Notes: generated by a model from the sequence alone, not told the origin. Shown: positions 32,785 to 41,751, counted from the first letter of the stretch. The stretch: DNA of 64,000 nt from JAVJSU01 sp040219275 (GCA_040219275.1 JAVJSU010000061.1:1-64000); one strand, 5' to 3'. Program-made: numbers and translations.

Positions 32785-32934
32785 GTGATAAACGAACTTG
32801 AAGCACGAAAGTTATACGAAGCGCGTGTCAGAGAAATTGAACGTGAGCGCGAACATAATATTCTCATAAAATTTGCGCTTAAAGCGAAAGAACAACTCAA
32901 ATTGTTCGCGCCCCTCCGTAAAGTTCGGCGTTAA
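32785..32934 (+). CDS. Small protein 3 of a three-paralogue array
   Basis: 49 residues from GTG 32785, after AGGGAGGT: MINELEARKLYEARVREIER..., ending LKLFAPLRKVRR. Paralogue of small protein 2, with conservative substitutions throughout, which supports selection at protein level. A TATAAT lies at 32742-32747. Helical, charged (Glu/Arg-rich) with a basic end. Not recognised; could be a nucleic-acid or membrane-surface binder, but nothing proves it. Confidence 0.75.
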   Translation: MINELEARKLYEARVREIEREREHNILIKFALKAKEQLKLFAPLRKVRR

Positions 32935-32996
32935 ACATCCCATCAGAAATATCTCATACGTGCTCCTTACAGGGAGACGAACCCAACCCCGATCAT

Positions 32997-33024
32997 TCAC
33001 TGGTCGGGGTTTTTGTTTTGTGCG
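32997..33024 (+). terminator. Terminator of small protein 3
   Basis: Same CCCCGATC-ATTCACT-GGTCGGGG hairpin as at 32637, followed by five or more T. The terminator was duplicated with the gene. Confidence 0.88.
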
Positions 33025-33156
33025 ATACCCATACGTATTGCTTTTGCTTACCCCTTTTCCCTGTTTTCATGACAACCGTCATCCACCAAATAGGCGTAAT
33101 TACACTATACCGCCTGCCGTGCTTCGGGCTACGATGGAGCTAAAGGAGGTGACGCT

Positions 33157-33513
33157 ATGCAGGTTTCGAATCAACATCAACCTGAGCGCGAACATGATAT
33201 GCAGAGGATCATCCGCACGATTGAGGTCGCTTCCGGCGTGGGTTTGCTCTTCTGCGCGGTGAACATCGCCCGCACGGACGGCGACATTTTTTATATCCTA
33301 TATGCCAGTTGGTTCGCGGTTGCTATCGCCAGTTTTGAGGCAATCGTCAACTGGTACAAAGCCGGCGTTTATGCCTTGATTGCGGCGACGGTAGTGCTCA
33401 CCGCGGTTGAATTTCTCAGTGGCATGGCAAGCCTCGGCGGAGCGAGTTTGGCGGTGATGTTGTTCGTGATTCTCTACGTCTACATCGCGCCTGTGTGGAG
33501 TCGCTTCGAATGA
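33157..33513 (+). CDS. Small four-helix membrane protein
   Basis: 118 residues, unknown. Very strong RBS (AAAGGAGGTG 6 bp before ATG). Hydrophilic N-terminus, then about four membrane helices: VASGVGLLFCAVNIA, IFYILYASWFAVAIASFEAIV, AGVYALIAATVVLTAVEFL and ASLAVMLFVILYVYIAPV. No motif recognised. A strong terminator follows, so it is transcribed alone. Confidence 0.75.
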   Translation: MQVSNQHQPEREHDMQRIIRTIEVASGVGLLFCAVNIARTDGDIFYILYASWFAVAIASFEAIVNWYKAGVYALIAATVVLTAVEFLSGMASLGGASLAVMLFVILYVYIAPVWSRFE

Positions 33514-33543
33514 AACGTAGAATTTTCCTATAATCAGACAACC

Positions 33544-33575
33544 AACGGACGCGACACGCATCGCGTCCGTTTTTA
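33544..33575 (+). terminator. Rho-independent terminator
   Basis: AACGGACGCGA (33544-33554), loop CACGCA, TCGCGTCCGTT (33561-33571), then TTT. Perfect 11-bp stem. Confidence 0.92.
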
Positions 33576-33614
33576 ATTTTTGTCCGCTTGCCCCGATTTC
33601 ACAACCCCAATCAC

Positions 33615-33800
33615 GGGTGCATTTCAAGTTAGGGGCAATTACCCTCTATCCTCCCGCCCTTTCTCCACCTGTGGGAGAAAGGGAGCTTTTAAGGCTCTTG
33701 AAGTCCCCCTCTAGCCCTTGTGGGAGAGGGGGATTTAGGGGGGTGAGGGTAGGCGAGTTACCTCAATAATTCACCCTTGCCCCCAGGATGAAATGCACCC
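33615..33800. repeat. Putative small inverted-terminus element
   Basis: GGGTGCATTTCA at 33615-33626 is perfectly inverted at 33789-33800, and similarity continues inward (GGGGCAA on both sides). About 186 bp, with internal CCCTTTCTCC/GGGAGAAAGGG and CCCCCTCT/AGAGGGGG hairpins, and no ORF. AATCAC lies on both flanks (33609-33614 and 33805-33810), possibly a target duplication. Confidence 0.55.
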
Positions 33801-33885
33801 CCTGAATCACTCCATGACATCTTCTGTCAGGAATCAATGTTACACTTCTATAAAGAGTTCAATTTACTCATGACGAGGATCATTT

Positions 33886-34863
33886 ATGCGGGCGGGTCGC
33901 TTATTATCGCTGATGTTGTTGTTACAAGCGCGTGGACGCATGACCGCCGCCGAATTGTCGCAAACTTTGGAAGTCTCCGAGCGGACAATTTACCGCGACA
34001 TTGACGCACTGAGCGGTGCAGGTGTGCCCGTCTATACGCAATCCGGCACTAACGGCGGAATCTTCCTTGATGAGCATTATCGCGTTTCGTTGACCGGACT
34101 TTCCCGTGCGGAGACGCTCTCACTGTTTATTTCCAGCGATGCCGGTCCTCTGCATGATATTGGCTTGGCAGATGCAGTGGAGGAGTCCCTGCTCAAGTTG
34201 TTCGCCGCTCTGCCGGATATGCACCGCGATGCCGTCACGCAGATGCGCCAACGCCTCTATATTGATCCGGCGGGGTGGTTCCAGCGGGCGGATACTGCCG
34301 AGTGTTTGCCGCTATTACAGCAAGCCGTGTGGGAAGACCGCAAAATCAGCGCCATTTATCAACCTGTAGAGGGCGAATCGCACCCGCGCACATTGGATGC
34401 AATCGCGCTGGTGGCGAAGGCGAATGTCTGGTATCTCATCGGACGCAAAGCTAACGGAGACCTCCGCAATTATCGCGTGCGCCGTTTAAAGCAGGTCGCA
34501 TTGATCGACGGGCATTTTCAGCGTGATCCCGCGTTCGACCTCGAAGCCTACTGGAAAGACTCCTGCGAACAATTTTTGCGCCAATCCTCGCTGGATAACC
34601 CGCCCTATTACGTGCGCCTGCGGGTGCATCCTGACGGCTTCTGGTTTTTTCCGGGCTTCATGGAGGAACGCTACGAGCAAATCGCGCCCGCAGATGCCGA
34701 CGGCTGGACGGAACTCCGTGTGCGCTTCGAGAGCTTCTGGGATGCCCACGCCCGTCTGATCGGGCTGGGAACGTGGGTCAACGTGCTCGACTCGCCCGCT
34801 CTGATCGACGCGATTCTCAACACTGCCCGCGCCATCCTCGCCGCAAACGCGGGGGAGACATGA
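33886..34863 (+). CDS. WYL-domain transcriptional regulator (YafY/PafC-like)
   Basis: 325 residues. N-terminal HTH_11 wHTH (MRAGRLLSLMLLLQARGRMT, then AAELSQTLEVSERTIYRDID, with the wing YTQSGTNGGIFL). Residues about 140-215 form a WYL ligand-sensing domain, with the key region VAKANVWYLIGRKANGDLRNYRVRRL, where WYL itself is preserved. A C-terminal extension (about 230-325) has the usual WCX pattern. Such proteins sense nucleic acid or nucleotide ligands and regulate stress or defence genes. AGGATC precedes ATG. No target gene is obvious; it stands alone between a repeat and a convergent gene. Confidence 0.9.
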   Translation: MRAGRLLSLMLLLQARGRMTAAELSQTLEVSERTIYRDIDALSGAGVPVYTQSGTNGGIFLDEHYRVSLTGLSRAETLSLFISSDAGPLHDIGLADAVEESLLKLFAALPDMHRDAVTQMRQRLYIDPAGWFQRADTAECLPLLQQAVWEDRKISAIYQPVEGESHPRTLDAIALVAKANVWYLIGRKANGDLRNYRVRRLKQVALIDGHFQRDPAFDLEAYWKDSCEQFLRQSSLDNPPYYVRLRVHPDGFWFFPGFMEERYEQIAPADADGWTELRVRFESFWDAHARLIGLGTWVNVLDSPALIDAILNTARAILAANAGET

Positions 34864-34969
34864 CGCGTAAAAGTTGTGTTTTGACTTTACACAAAATGGT
34901 ATCGAACGGATTTATCAGACAGTAGGGGCGGGTTAAATGTGTTGCGCCCCTACCCATTTTTCGCGGAAA

Positions 34970-35965
34970 TTAGCCGGATGTCTGTGGAATTTCTACGGCG
35001 GGGAAAATTTCGCCGATAGCCGAGATATTATTGACCTCGAAATTATCCAGCACAAGGTTAAACAGCGTACCCGGCGCGACATCGGGACTGATAGTGTTCA
35101 TCTCTACGTCAACCAGATCAACCCGATAGCCAGTGGCGATGCCGACCACATCATCTTCCGGCGAAAGCGCGACGAGCAACGAGAACAGGTCTTCGCTTTC
35201 CTCCAATTGCGCCGCAAAAAGTTGCGCGATATTGCTCTCGATGTCAAAGTCGGGATCTTCCATCTCTAAAATTTCGCTCAAGCCAGACCAGCCGAAGAAC
35301 ATCGTGATGACATCCACAGGCGTGCCGTCAATTTCACTCTGTTCGAGCGTCACGGCGCTAGCAAATCCCGATAAATCACTCGCAAGATGCAAGCGACTCA
35401 CGCCCTCGTCTGATGGTACGAATTGCTCCACAAATCCGTCCAAATCCAGCACGGCGAGATGTGGATTTTCCGCGATAAAGGTGTCTACATCCGCAATGGC
35501 AATCCAACCCTGCGGCAAGACGGGCAACTCTGCGGAAAGTTCGGCATAGGTGGGATCATAGCTGATGTTGATATACAGCGTGGCATCCACATAGCGCAAT
35601 TCACCCGTGATGGCATACCCGCTATACGCGCCGTTATCATATTGATCGATATAGGCATTAACGAGGGCGTTGCCGTAGGGATTTTCGCCGCGTGTGACGG
35701 TGGAGATTGCCTCTAACGAGCGTGTCTCCTGTGTTTCTACGGTTTGATCGGCGATGATGAGTTGGGTGAGTTCGTTATCAATCACCTGTGATTCATTACT
35801 ATAGCTGGTGTAATTTTCAAAGCGATCCGCCGCCTGCGCGAGACGGTTCAGGTAGCCCCGTTCCTCGGCGGATAACCCGTCGGACGGTTCGCCTTCCTGC
35901 GCGAGGGTGATGCCACTCATCAATGTGAGCAGAATAAAAGCGATCAGTAAACAGCGTTTCAGCAT
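34970..35965 (-). CDS. Secreted protein, unknown (possible lipid/ligand-binding fold)
   Basis: 331 residues with a clear signal peptide (MLKRCLLIAFILLTLMSGITLAQ). The mature part is acidic and beta-rich: a strand series (YSGYAITGELRYVDATLYINI), a helix-rich centre, and an internal SEILEMEDPDFDIESNIAQLF. The layout of signal peptide, paired strands and long helix recalls LppX/LprG-like lipoprotein carriers, but there is no lipobox Cys and I cannot confirm the family. AAGGA precedes ATG. A truncated repeat A piece starts about 25 bp upstream. Confidence 0.65.
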   Translation of the reverse strand: MLKRCLLIAFILLTLMSGITLAQEGEPSDGLSAEERGYLNRLAQAADRFENYTSYSNESQVIDNELTQLIIADQTVETQETRSLEAISTVTRGENPYGNALVNAYIDQYDNGAYSGYAITGELRYVDATLYINISYDPTYAELSAELPVLPQGWIAIADVDTFIAENPHLAVLDLDGFVEQFVPSDEGVSRLHLASDLSGFASAVTLEQSEIDGTPVDVITMFFGWSGLSEILEMEDPDFDIESNIAQLFAAQLEESEDLFSLLVALSPEDDVVGIATGYRVDLVDVEMNTISPDVAPGTLFNLVLDNFEVNNISAIGEIFPAVEIPQTSG

Positions 35966-35987
35966 GGGTAATTTCCTTCTGGTTATT

Positions 35988-36110
35988 CAGGTCAGTTCTG
36001 GATAGGCAAACGGTCATGAATGACAAGCGTTATGTGGTAAAAGCAATCGAAAAGAACAAGAAAAAAGCATAACGCAAAGGCTCAAAGAGACAAAGACGCA
36101 AAGAAAAAAT
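35988..36110. repeat. Truncated repeat A joined to GCATAACGC-type repeats
   Basis: 35988-36040 matches the left third of repeat A (GTCAGTTCTGGATAGGCAAACG...). From about 36041 it switches to AAAAGAACAAGAAAAAAGC, GCATAACGCAAAGGC and ACAAAGACGCAAAG. A second GCATAACGCAAAC follows at about 36155. Confidence 0.65.
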
Positions 36111-36192
36111 CAAAAATTCTTCTCTGTCGGGCTATCCGTGTCAAAAAGCATAACGCAAACATACGTAGACGCAATGGAGATTATGGCACGGG

Positions 36193-36945
36193 TTAAATTC
36201 GTAACACCGCATCCACGCTTAACCAGAACAGGCGCTCACGCACGGGAACGTTCCACTGCCAACCGCGTGCGTCCCACTCCTGCGCGTCTAAATTATCGCC
36301 CCCATACAGCATTTGCGCGAATGCCACGCCGCGAAATTCAGCCACCGCGAAGAACGCCGCTGATTCCATCTCGACGGTGATACACCCTTCAGCTTTACGT
36401 TTGGCGGCTTTTTCCCGCGTTTCACGATAGATCGCGTCCGTCGTCCATGTTTTGCCAGCATCAAACGGCACGCCCTGTTCGGTAAGCACCGCTTTGATGG
36501 CATTGACTCCGCCTTCATGGGCGTTGACTTCCCGTGCAGGCGGCAAATAATGGTAGGAGGTGCCTTCATCACGGATGGCGCTGGTCGGCACGATCACATG
36601 CCCCATGTCGATGGATTTATCCAGCACGCCCGCCCCGCCACAGGCAATAAATTTACGCCCGCCGAGCGCGATTAACTCGTCCAGAAATGCCGCCGCCATC
36701 GGTGCGCCCAGACCGGGATGAACCACCGCGACACGTTCGCCCTGATGTTCGATCACATAGACGGGATTGGGACCGATTTCGCTCCCTAACATGTGGATGG
36801 GTTCGCTGTTGCCACAGACTTGCTGAATCACATGCTGGAAAAAGCACAGCACACAGCGTTCCGGCATGGCATCATTGCGCTTGATTATGCGCGATGGTTC
36901 GATGATGGCATCACGCGAGTCGTCAAATTCGAGAATCGGGTACAT
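36193..36945 (-). CDS. Nucleoside phosphorylase (PNP/UDP family)
   Basis: 250 residues. Pattern of the uridine/purine nucleoside phosphorylase family: VAVVHPGLGAPMAAAFLDEL (phosphate-binding region), FIACGGAGVL, the substrate loop, and TVEMESAAFFAVAEFRGV, which holds the Met-Glu-Ser ribose-binding motif. Reversibly splits a nucleoside with phosphate to base and ribose 1-phosphate in nucleotide salvage. Base specificity is not readable by eye, though the shape is closer to uridine phosphorylase. GAGGA precedes ATG. Stand-alone gene. Confidence 0.88.
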   Translation of the reverse strand: MYPILEFDDSRDAIIEPSRIIKRNDAMPERCVLCFFQHVIQQVCGNSEPIHMLGSEIGPNPVYVIEHQGERVAVVHPGLGAPMAAAFLDELIALGGRKFIACGGAGVLDKSIDMGHVIVPTSAIRDEGTSYHYLPPAREVNAHEGGVNAIKAVLTEQGVPFDAGKTWTTDAIYRETREKAAKRKAEGCITVEMESAAFFAVAEFRGVAFAQMLYGGDNLDAQEWDARGWQWNVPVRERLFWLSVDAVLRI

Positions 36946-37027
36946 GGGTATTCCTCAGAACTACAGAGACAACACCTAGTCTAATGGGTTTGCGGAACAC
37001 AGTCATTATACAAAACTGACAATTAAC

Positions 37028-38116
37028 TTAAATATAGATCAGCACAGAGAGTATCAATCCTAAGAGTGCGCTGACGACTGCGGCGCGGCAATACCAGATC
37101 ACATGGCGTTCTAGCAAAGTCATTTGCGGGTCAAGGTGAGTCATATCCGCCCCTGTGTGGCGATGGAGATAAATCCAGCGCACGGGCACGCGCATAATCC
37201 ACACAACCGCCAGCGACCAGACCGTATAGCCCAGAGATAACACGATAAAGGTCGGGAAATCAGGGTTTTTGAGGAAGGGGAGCATCAAAAAGGCGGTTGC
37301 CATCGTCCAGATGAACATGAGTAAGGCTTTGATGTAGCGCAGGAGCATCCGCCGGATATACATGGCATTCCTGACCATCGTCATCTCTGCATTGGCGACC
37401 TCGGCGACTAAAGTGCGATCATACGCTCTGAGAATGCCAAGCGCGACGTTATAGCGTTCGATTTCTTTGAGTTCGGCGGGGGCAATATCGTCATCAATAA
37501 CCTGTTGTTCGCGCAGAACATCAAGGCGGCGGGTTTTCGGCACGATCTCGCCGATGCTTTGCTCTAGCATCAGGTCGAAATAGGCGTGTCTGCGGGCTTC
37601 GCTAAACGGGAGCATATAGGTCATGTGCTCCGTTTTGTATTGATAGCGCATGATTCTGGCTTTGATGTTCGGCGCTTCGTCGATGGGCAGGGTAATCGGG
37701 TTGATGCTGAGGCTAGGCGTGAGCACATCTTCAGAATAGCCCGGCATGTAGACCGTGAAGTAAAAATGCACGATGTCTTTGAGCAGAAGGTAGACGGCAT
37801 AAAGCGGGATAATCATCGAAAGCAACAGCGGATAAGCGACGAGCGCGTACAAAAGAACCGTCAGGGCAATGCCGTTGTTTGCGCCCGCTGAGGGAAATAA
37901 ATTTTCCGCATGGTTGATCAGAATTTCGATGATGCCGTCAATCACATCCTTGAAGAAGACCGGAATGAGGATCATCAATCCCGCGCCACTGATAAAGGCG
38001 GTGACGATACGGTGCATGGTTGAGGAGCGCACCTCTGAGCGTTGCAAAAAGGTGCGGAGCGCGTTGCGTTCTTCGGTGGTTAATTCGTCATCATCGGGCA
38101 GTGCGGTGTCGCTCAT
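37028..38116 (-). CDS. Multi-pass membrane protein, unknown
   Basis: 362 residues from the ATG at 38116 (three codons after an alternative ATG at 38125). Acidic cytosolic N-terminus, then helices near 35-58, 75-110 (LTVLLYALVAYPLLLSMIIPLYAVYLLL), a large soluble loop (about 120-250, with an amphipathic AEVANAEMTMVRNAMYIRRML), and further helices near 255-310 and 340-360. No motif recognised. Its upstream side carries repeat A with a nested insertion. Confidence 0.65.
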   Translation of the reverse strand: MSDTALPDDDELTTEERNALRTFLQRSEVRSSTMHRIVTAFISGAGLMILIPVFFKDVIDGIIEILINHAENLFPSAGANNGIALTVLLYALVAYPLLLSMIIPLYAVYLLLKDIVHFYFTVYMPGYSEDVLTPSLSINPITLPIDEAPNIKARIMRYQYKTEHMTYMLPFSEARRHAYFDLMLEQSIGEIVPKTRRLDVLREQQVIDDDIAPAELKEIERYNVALGILRAYDRTLVAEVANAEMTMVRNAMYIRRMLLRYIKALLMFIWTMATAFLMLPFLKNPDFPTFIVLSLGYTVWSLAVVWIMRVPVRWIYLHRHTGADMTHLDPQMTLLERHVIWYCRAAVVSALLGLILSVLIYI

Positions 38117-38217
38117 GGGTATCATCCACTTTATACACGGCGAAATTGATAAGCGCGTAAGTGTAGCGAATTTCTGGAAAAATAGAATTGGCGGATTGCG
38201 AGGGCGTTTGTTATTGT

Positions 38218-38597
38218 AACGTCAGTTCTGGATAAGCAAACGATCACGAATGACAATCGTTTTGTGATAAAAAACCTTGAATATCAGAGTTTTTAGTTCT
38301 TAGTTGCTCAGTTGCAAGGTAATAAAGTGGCTCGCCAAAACCGCATTGGGCTTAAACCCCAATGCTAGAATGATTTTTGAAACCCCACTGAAGTGGGCTG
38401 TTTTCACAAATGTACGGGAAGAATAGCCTGCTTCAGCAGGGTTTTACACCAGCATAGCCAATGGGTTTTAGCCATTGGCGGCACTTTGCAACAGAGCAGT
38501 TCTTAGTTTTTAGTAAAAACGGTGTTCTTTTTCAGACTAAGCGCCAAAAGCTAAAAGTCTATTTTTCACGATTGTTCACCTGAAACAGAATTCAGGT
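38218..38597. repeat. Dispersed repeat A, copy 2, interrupted by element B
   Basis: Left part 38218-38303 and right part 38498-38597 together match repeat A; 38304-38497 is foreign and flanked by the 9-bp direct repeat AGTTCTTAG (38295-38303 and 38498-38506). The right part ends in ACCTGAA/TTCAGGT hairpin. Confidence 0.85.
38304..38497. mobile_element. Inserted four-hairpin element (family B), copy 3
   Basis: About 194 bp with inverted ends GCTCAGTTGCAA (38306-38317) and TTGCAACAGAGC (38486-38497; 11 of 12 match) and 9-bp direct repeats outside, the signature of transposition. Internally the four stem-loops of family B: 38343-38365, 38384-38397, 38427-38440 and 38457-38479. No transposase, so it must be moved by an enzyme encoded elsewhere. 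Confidence 0.8.
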
Positions 38598-38642
38598 TAT
38601 TGTAGGCAACATTTAACGTGACAGTTGGAGCAAACACATTTC

Positions 38643-39425
38643 ATGAGCGACTTTCCCGCCTTCTTCGCCGAGCTACCCGCAGATATTCGCTTGCATTATG
38701 TCGATACGGGCGAGGTAAAAGGGGGCGATGACACGCCGATACTCATTTTGCACGGGCTGGTCGGCACACCACAGACCGAACTGGCAAATGTGATCGACTG
38801 GTTGCAAGCGACCTATCGCGTGGTCGCCCACACACGACGCGGGTATGGACTGTCTGAACCGAAGCCGCGCCAATTTCCGGTCAATTTTTATCATCTGGAC
38901 GCGGATGATGTGATTGCCTTGATGAATGTGCTCGGCATCCGACAGGCGCATATTATGGGCTATTCTGATGGGGGCGAAGTGGCGTTGATCGCGGCGGGGA
39001 AATACCCTGATCGTTTTAAGTCTGTGGCGGTGTGGGGCGCGGTGGGCTATTACGGTCCGGCGATGCGCCCTGTCGCGCAGAATGTGTATCCTGGCACATG
39101 GATGAGCGAGGAAGAAAAAGCGATCCATAGCATCAGCGATCCGGCATTTTTCACGCTTCAATGGGTGCAGGCGGTACGCTATATCATCGATTCCGGCGGA
39201 GATTTGAGCGCCAGTTTGATTCGCAATTGTCGTGTTCCGGTGTTGTTGATGCTCGGCGAGGAAGATCGGCTCAATCCGGTGGAATATGCGCGTAAGCTGG
39301 CTTCAAACGCGCCGGATGGACGGGTCGAATTGTTGCCGTGCGGTCATGCAGTGCATCAAGAAGTTGAAGCGGAGTTTAAAGAAATCGTCGGCGCATTTCT
39401 GGCTGAGGTAGCTGGAAAGTCGTAA
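38643..39425 (+). CDS. Alpha/beta hydrolase
   Basis: 260 residues from ATG 38643 (a TTG at 38625 is possible but lacks an RBS). Canonical alpha/beta-hydrolase: oxyanion segment LILHGLVGTPQT, nucleophile elbow GYSDGG, acid in GEEDRLNP, and His in PCGHAVHQE. The HTRRGYGLSEPKP region is typical of esterases, haloperoxidase-like and pyrethroid hydrolases. Cytosolic, no signal peptide. Substrate unknown. It converges with the histidine kinase gene 7 bp away. Confidence 0.88.
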   Translation: MSDFPAFFAELPADIRLHYVDTGEVKGGDDTPILILHGLVGTPQTELANVIDWLQATYRVVAHTRRGYGLSEPKPRQFPVNFYHLDADDVIALMNVLGIRQAHIMGYSDGGEVALIAAGKYPDRFKSVAVWGAVGYYGPAMRPVAQNVYPGTWMSEEEKAIHSISDPAFFTLQWVQAVRYIIDSGGDLSASLIRNCRVPVLLMLGEEDRLNPVEYARKLASNAPDGRVELLPCGHAVHQEVEAEFKEIVGAFLAEVAGKS

Positions 39426-39432
39426 AAATCGT

Positions 39433-41565
39433 CTACGAAAATGGGATCGTAAAGAAGAAGCGTCCGCCGCGATTTTGCGGTGTGGCGGGTTCTGCCCATA
39501 ATTTACCGCGCTGAAGTTCGACTATCCCGCGTGAAATGGCGAGTCCCAACCCCGTGCCTTCGATCTTACGGGCGGCGGCATCTTTGGTGCGATAAAACGG
39601 CAGGAAAATTTGCTCTGCGTCTTCACGGCTGATGCCCGCGCCCTCGTCAATGATGCTGATGAGCATACAGGGCGTGATGGTCGCCGGTGGCGCACTGATG
39701 GGGAGTGCCTCCGGGGTGAGAATCTGCGATGTTGTGATGCGGATTTCGCTATTGTGTGGCGCATATTTTATGGCGTTGATGAGTAAATTGCTGAGTATCT
39801 GTGCGGTGCGGTCATGATCGAACCGAATGGCGGGTAAATCATCATCAAGATTCATGAGCACGCGTTGATTATTCGCCTTATGTGAAAATTCGAGGCGGGC
39901 GACGGTTTCAATCACGAGGTCTTGCACATAATTTTCTGTAAAGTAAAGCTCAATCTCGCCGACATTTGCGCGTGTGAATTCGATAAGATCATCATAAACG
40001 CTGTTTAAGTGGCGGGCGCTACTGAGGATGATTTCGATATATTCACGGGCAAGATCGGGCAATTCGTCGCGGGTCATCTCCAGAATAAATTCCGCAAATC
40101 CCTTGATGGACGTTAGCGGCGTGCGTAGCTCATGCGAGATGCGCGAGAGCAACTCATAGCGCAAATTTTCCTCGGCGCGTTCCGACGACACATCATGGAA
40201 AGTATAAATGCGCCCCAATACGCTGTTACGCTGGAAGACCGGCGCGCTATACCATTGCATAGTACGTTCATCACTGCGTTCATCTTTCATGACGAATTCA
40301 CCACGCATGACGCGATGATCTGAGGGGCTAAGCGCCTGCCATGTTTCGATGAGATCATCCCGTAGCTGTTTCGGCATCTGTGTATTTTCCAGCACCGTCC
40401 ACAAAGACTTGCCCTGTGTATCAAACACGCTGAGGTTAAATAACTTCTGAAAGTGTTCGTTCGCGGTCAGGATGTTGGCGTGTTCATTGGGGAGCGTCAT
40501 GACGACGGCATCGGTCACGGCTTCCAATAAGGCGGCACGTCCCTGTTGCACAAAATCATGCTCGCGTTGGAGTGATTCGGTCATGGTGCTGATGGTCAGA
40601 AATTCGCTGACGATCTGATACGTTCGTAATTCGTACCAGTTGAACTCGCGCACGGTATCCGAGCCGATCACCAGCAACCCGAGCCGACGTTCACGCGTTT
40701 CCAGCGGGATGAGCACCAATGATTTGAGACGGGTGGCGTTCATTAAAAGTTTGCTGAACGCATCAAGGCGGGCAATGGGCGCGTCTTCACCATCCATGCC
40801 CTGAATTTGCAGAAATTCTTGCTGGCGCAGGGCATCGTGCAGTTGCATCAACTCATCCAACTTGATCTGCGTGCCGGTGATCATCTGACTGCCGAGTTGC
40901 CGCGACCAATCGCCTTTGACCTCGATATATTCAAATGGCTTGCCGTGCGAATCGCCGCCGGTGGGACCATAAAGGGCGATAGCACAAAAGCTGATGTGGG
41001 TCTCAAACAGATAATCACGCAGGATATGAATGATGCTCTGCGGATAGGGGTTGCGGGCGATGGCTTGCGCGGTGGTGGCGATGGCTTCGGTGGTGATGAG
41101 GCGCTCAATCAGATGTTCGTTTTCAAGCACGGTCAGTATCAACTCACCCAGAATAGCCGTTGCATCAACATGCTCTGCGTTGAACGCGTCCTCCTGCGTG
41201 GAGCAGATAAATACGCCACTCGTAATTTCCGATAGCATGATTAAGGGGATGAGCAAGGCGCTCTTAAAGCCCACGGGAAGCTGATTTGCTTGATCGATGA
41301 TGATAGGTTCGGCGCGAATGTTGAGATCAGGGAGGGCATTGCGAATCCACCCGTGTACTGCTTGCTCTTCATAGGTGTTGTCGTCATGCGGGTGGTTTAT
41401 GTGTTGGGCGATAATATCGACCAGCGTTGATCCCGGACGTTGCAAACCAAGATAGACTGCGTCCGCCTGTGTTTCTGCCATGACTTGTGAAAGCAGATAA
41501 AACAGTCGTTTGTCCAATGTAAGCGATGAAATCTGTCTTGTATCTGGTTTGTCAGGCGTGATCAT
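39433..41565 (-). CDS. Soluble sensor histidine kinase (GAF-GAF-PAS-HisKA-HATPase)
   Basis: 710 residues, no membrane segment. Two GAF-like domains (about 20-155 and 165-330; FKSALLIPLIMLSEITSGVFI and LKSLVLIPLETRERRLGLLVI show the GAF strand pattern), a PAS domain (about 345-465, TDAVVMTLPNEHANILTANE, ending IYTFHDVS), HisKA with H478 in SRISHELRTPLTSIKGF, and HATPase with N-box LSNLLINAIK (N597), G1 IIDEGAGIS and G2 GTGLGLAI. A cytosolic sensor that autophosphorylates and passes the phosphate to a response regulator. The nearest one, at 41821-42540, is encoded just upstream on the same strand but is separated by a terminator, so pairing is likely yet not certain. Confidence 0.93.
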   Translation of the reverse strand: MITPDKPDTRQISSLTLDKRLFYLLSQVMAETQADAVYLGLQRPGSTLVDIIAQHINHPHDDNTYEEQAVHGWIRNALPDLNIRAEPIIIDQANQLPVGFKSALLIPLIMLSEITSGVFICSTQEDAFNAEHVDATAILGELILTVLENEHLIERLITTEAIATTAQAIARNPYPQSIIHILRDYLFETHISFCAIALYGPTGGDSHGKPFEYIEVKGDWSRQLGSQMITGTQIKLDELMQLHDALRQQEFLQIQGMDGEDAPIARLDAFSKLLMNATRLKSLVLIPLETRERRLGLLVIGSDTVREFNWYELRTYQIVSEFLTISTMTESLQREHDFVQQGRAALLEAVTDAVVMTLPNEHANILTANEHFQKLFNLSVFDTQGKSLWTVLENTQMPKQLRDDLIETWQALSPSDHRVMRGEFVMKDERSDERTMQWYSAPVFQRNSVLGRIYTFHDVSSERAEENLRYELLSRISHELRTPLTSIKGFAEFILEMTRDELPDLAREYIEIILSSARHLNSVYDDLIEFTRANVGEIELYFTENYVQDLVIETVARLEFSHKANNQRVLMNLDDDLPAIRFDHDRTAQILSNLLINAIKYAPHNSEIRITTSQILTPEALPISAPPATITPCMLISIIDEGAGISREDAEQIFLPFYRTKDAAARKIEGTGLGLAISRGIVELQRGKLWAEPATPQNRGGRFFFTIPFS

Positions 41566-41751
41566 GGATTATTGTTTTAGCTTATTGTGCAGTAAAGAGA
41601 CACACAGTCGAAAATTCCTAACGGTGTCTATATCGTCGTCAATTGATTATGCCACACTATGCGACAAAATAGAGCATAACGCAAAGTTTCATCGCCGTAA
41701 AGAAAATTTCGTTTTTATTAAAGAACGGTAACCAATTGCTTGAAGCGCATT

